Shown one piece after another: positions 3,699-6,233 of a stretch of DNA of 6,233 bases. Both the position numbers and the translations under genes were made by a program. Within the stretch, counting starts at the first letter, position 1, and every line of letters starts with the position of its first letter. Under the pieces are notes generated by a model that was not told the origin of the DNA, searched no databases, and worked only from the letters and a program-made list of their open reading frames with translations. Source of the DNA: Actinomycetota bacterium (GTDB taxonomy: Bacteria; Actinomycetota; Actinomycetes; Nanopelagicales; Nanopelagicaceae); NCBI GenBank assembly GCA_947457445.1, contig CANGVO010000062.1, positions 1-6,233 of the forward strand, given 5' to 3'.

Positions 3699-6233
3699 AA
3701 GTAGATTGACTAATTGATCGTAACTAAGCAGATCTGCAGGGCGATCAGTTTCACCAGATGGAACATAATGAAATGCCGCCGACACTTGTGTTGGATCAAT
3801 TCCTTTTAACTTTGCCCAGGCCAGACGATAAACCGCCAACTGAACAGCAGATGACTCACCTAACTTGGAAGAACCTGTCTTCCAGTCGATGACTTCAAAT
3901 CGCCCATTAATTTCATAGACCGCATCGATGCGTCCACGTATCAAAACCCCGCCAATTACCGCTTCAAATGGCACTTCCACGGCCACCGGGATTCGTGGCG
4001 CCCATTCTGATGCCAACCAAGCGTTTTTAAGTTGTTCGAGTGTTTGATCAGGTTCCAGTGGATCTAGGAAATCTAAATCGTCATCGTCAAATAATGTGGC
4101 TGCGCGGAAATGGTTTTCGATCCACAAGTGAAAAGCGGTTCCGCGACGAGAATACTCATCTTGTGGTCTTGGCATAGGACGGCGAATATTTAGCGCAAGT
4201 TCAACTGGATCTTTATGCAAAGCAACCAAAGTTGAAGTTGATAAACGGGCAGGAAGTGGAATTTCTAAGCCGCCGTTGCGCTGCAAAGTATTTTCATGGA
4301 TTAAAGCCTGGGCATCTTGTGCCCAAGAGATGACTTCTAGATCGGTTGCTTCAAACTTAGATAAATCGATGGACGTTGCGTTATTTACCAGTGTGATCTT
4401 GGATTCAAACTCGGCACGTTTATCACCGAGTGGATCACGCGGCCAAACACCGGTGGCGGGATTCTCGAGTTTTGGATTCTGGCCACCATCTTCAGGTTTA
4501 TCGGCCATATTTAAAATAGTTCCATATTTTTCGGCGACCATTGCAACTTGATAAAAGATTGACGATGGTTCGACTTTGAGTGCGCCATCGCGCCACCATG
4601 ATGTTGTGGCGAGCAAATGTGTACGGGCGCGTGTAAATGCCACGTAACCTAAACGAATCTCTTCCCGAATTTTTGTTGCATTGCAAACTTTTCCGTAATC
4701 CTCAATTGCTTTCTTGGCTTCAGAATTCTTTGTGGCCCCGTTAAATGAGAAGACCGGAAGTTCTGCGCTATCGCCACGTAGTGCAAACGGAATATGTTTC
4801 TCATTGGTAATCCAGTTATCTGGATCTGATTTGTTGATTCCTGGGAATGTTCCCTCTGCTAATCCGGGGACTGCGACAACATCCCATTCAGCGCCCTTTG
4901 ACATGTGCACGGTGAGAATTTGTACAACATCGCTTCGGACCTCGGGAGCAGCTGATTTCAGGCCTCCTTCTTCCTCCCCAGTGATATCTAGCCACTGCAG
5001 GAATGAGGCCAAGGTTCCGCCACTGCGTGCAAATTTTCCTGCTTCGTCTGCAAAGCGATCGATGTGGCGACGTCCAGATCCGGTTCCATCGCGCAACATC
5101 ACTTCTTCTTCAAGGTGTAGATATCTTTCGATTTCATTTATTAAATCTGTGATGGTGCCGCCGGCGCGCGAGCGAATTCGGCGTAGATCAGATGCGAAGC
5201 GCACAATGCGGTTGTAACCCGTTTCCGTGAATGAGCGGCGATCCGCTTTTTCAATTTCATCGACCGTGTCGATAAGTGATCCAAGGAATTGATCATCTGC
5301 TTCAGCGCGGTCCGGATTTCCAGCGGCAATTTTCTTGATTAGCGATTTACTTTCTTCGCGAGAACCTTTGGCGCGATTTCGGGAATACGCACCAAGTGCC
5401 GCTAGATCTTTAGCACCTAAATTGATTCGCGGTCCAGTGAGATGGCGCATCATCGCGGAACCCGCATCGGGATCAGCAATAATCTTTAGCATTGAAACAA
5501 TATCCGCAACTTCTGGAACATGAATTAGTCCACCTAAGCCAATTACATCAACTGGCATTCCCGCCGAACGAAGTGCACTTTCAATTGCCGCAATTTGCGA
5601 ACGTTTGCGAACCAAAACCGCAAAAGTAGTTCGCTTCTGTGGGCTCTGCGCCATTCGCTTTTCTTCAAACCAAAGCGGTGAGAAATAATCTGCGATCGCT
5701 TGTGCTTCAGCATCAATTGTTTCAAATACACCACAGCTGAGATTTCCAGCGCCCGCATTTGGACGAGGGGTAAGTGGTGGAACATCAGCACCGCTTTCAA
5801 CGCGAATTTGTTCTGAAACAACGTTTGCAAGTTCCAGGATTGCTTTATCGTTTCTAAATGTTGTAAGCAATGAATAACGCGCTGCCCCAGTTTGCCCTGG
5901 AGCCTTTGGGAAATAGCGACCGAATGAGTTGATTGTGCCAGCGGATGCTCCACGCCAGGTGTAAATAGCTTGGCATGGGTCGCCAACCGCCATTGCGGGG
6001 TGCCCGCCACCAAAGAGAGATGACAACATTCTTACTTGTGATTGAGATGTGTCTTGATATTCGTCAAGTAATACAACTGAATACTTTGCACGTTCTAATT
6101 CGCCAACATCGGCAAAGTTTGAAGCGATATCGGCGGCTAGCGACATCTGATCATCAAATGAGAGCTGACCCGATTGTTGGCGGCGCTCGATAAAACGTTC
6201 CACCATCGGCAATAGCCCAATTCGCTGAGTTAA
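3684..6233 (-). CDS. adnB: AdnB-like ATP-dependent helicase-nuclease, 5' end cut by right edge
   Basis: Large subunit-type SF1A helicase fused to a C-terminal RecB-family nuclease; with AdnA it would resect double-strand breaks in actinobacteria. The frame is open to base 6233 (849 codons visible), so the N-terminus with Walker A and motif Ia lies outside; the in-frame TTG at 6212 is internal. Visible are motif II DEYQDT (6065-6048), motif III GDPCQAIYTWRGA (5984-5946), motif IV TTFRN (5864-5850), motif V TVHMSKGAEW (4913-4884) and motif VI RLGYVAFTRA (4655-4626). The PD-(D/E)XK nuclease appears intact: GTAFHLWIE with His (4130-4128) and Glu (4118-4116), RGRID Asp (3926-3924), IDWKTG Asp (3887-3885) and Lys (3881-3879), and QLAVYR (3842-3825). 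Only three Cys occur, so no Fe-S cluster is expected. AdnB is preferred over AdnA because it lies nearest nudC in mycobacteria and because of the fit to motifs IV and VI from memory; another RecB-like helicase-nuclease is possible. It overlaps the EEP stop by 15 bp. Confidence 0.88.
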   Translation of the reverse strand, partial: LTQRIGLLPMVERFIERRQQSGQLSFDDQMSLAADIASNFADVGELERAKYSVVLLDEYQDTSQSQVRMLSSLFGGGHPAMAVGDPCQAIYTWRGASAGTINSFGRYFPKAPGQTGAARYSLLTTFRNDKAILELANVVSEQIRVESGADVPPLTPRPNAGAGNLSCGVFETIDAEAQAIADYFSPLWFEEKRMAQSPQKRTTFAVLVRKRSQIAAIESALRSAGMPVDVIGLGGLIHVPEVADIVSMLKIIADPDAGSAMMRHLTGPRINLGAKDLAALGAYSRNRAKGSREESKSLIKKIAAGNPDRAEADDQFLGSLIDTVDEIEKADRRSFTETGYNRIVRFASDLRRIRSRAGGTITDLINEIERYLHLEEEVMLRDGTGSGRRHIDRFADEAGKFARSGGTLASFLQWLDITGEEEGGLKSAAPEVRSDVVQILTVHMSKGAEWDVVAVPGLAEGTFPGINKSDPDNWITNEKHIPFALRGDSAELPVFSFNGATKNSEAKKAIEDYGKVCNATKIREEIRLGYVAFTRARTHLLATTSWWRDGALKVEPSSIFYQVAMVAEKYGTILNMADKPEDGGQNPKLENPATGVWPRDPLGDKRAEFESKITLVNNATSIDLSKFEATDLEVISWAQDAQALIHENTLQRNGGLEIPLPARLSTSTLVALHKDPVELALNIRRPMPRPQDEYSRRGTAFHLWIENHFRAATLFDDDDLDFLDPLEPDQTLEQLKNAWLASEWAPRIPVAVEVPFEAVIGGVLIRGRIDAVYEINGRFEVIDWKTGSSKLGESSAVQLAVYRLAWAKLKGIDPTQVSAAFHYVPSGETDRPADLLSYDQLVNLLSGSN

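Noticed and set aside
4714..5217. Plus-strand open frame of 167 codons inside adnB.
   Set aside because: It is antisense to motif V and conserved flanks; its Ser/Arg/Pro-rich translation is typical of a shadow frame.
5543..6013. Minus-strand open frame of 156 codons in another frame of adnB.
   Set aside because: It overlaps helicase motifs III and IV in the adnB frame and has no own RBS or domain.
6210..6212. TTG as the true start of the helicase-nuclease.
   Set aside because: The frame continues open through the right edge, and a helicase of this type needs the Walker A and Ia regions that would lie upstream.

Overview
The window is a compact, gene-dense piece of an actinobacterial chromosome. 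Base composition is intermediate (by eye just under half G+C), genes abut or overlap, and there is almost no intergenic DNA. The order helicase-nuclease, nudC, uvrD2 matches the neighbourhood known in mycobacteria and relatives (adnA-adnB-[potassium channel]-nudC-uvrD2). Moderate GC, tight packing and a shortened UvrD2 suggest a genome-streamlined lineage such as the freshwater acI/Nanopelagicales group. That placement is an inference; no rRNA or other marker is present to confirm it.

Layout from left to right. Positions 1-172 hold the start of an unrecognised minus-strand ORF that runs off the left edge. Positions 173-278 are the only intergenic stretch, and they contain three perfect inverted repeats close together. 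Positions 279-1937 (minus) encode a UvrD2-type SF1A helicase without the usual C-terminal tetracysteine/HRDC extension. Positions 1934-2875 (minus) encode NudC, a Nudix NAD(H) pyrophosphatase and RNA deNADding enzyme, joined to uvrD2 by an ATGA stop/start overlap. Positions 2868-3698 (plus) encode an endonuclease/exonuclease/phosphatase (EEP) superfamily protein. Its start codon faces that of nudC, and the two form the 8-bp palindrome ATGCGCAT. Positions 3684-6233 (minus) hold most of an AdnB-like helicase-nuclease, cut by the right edge before its Walker A motif, whose end overlaps the EEP gene tail-to-tail by 15 bp.

Functionally this is a DNA-repair and nucleic-acid-turnover cluster. AdnB would work with AdnA, probably encoded just outside the right edge, to resect double-strand breaks. 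UvrD2 unwinds or translocates on DNA. NudC removes NAD caps from RNA or hydrolyses NAD(H). The EEP enzyme is a metal-dependent phosphoesterase of unknown substrate. I see no mobile element, CRISPR array, tRNA, rRNA or defence island, and no convincing new multi-gene system. The points worth a second look are the interlocked divergent starts, the missing UvrD2 module, the inverted-repeat cluster and the unidentified leftmost ORF.
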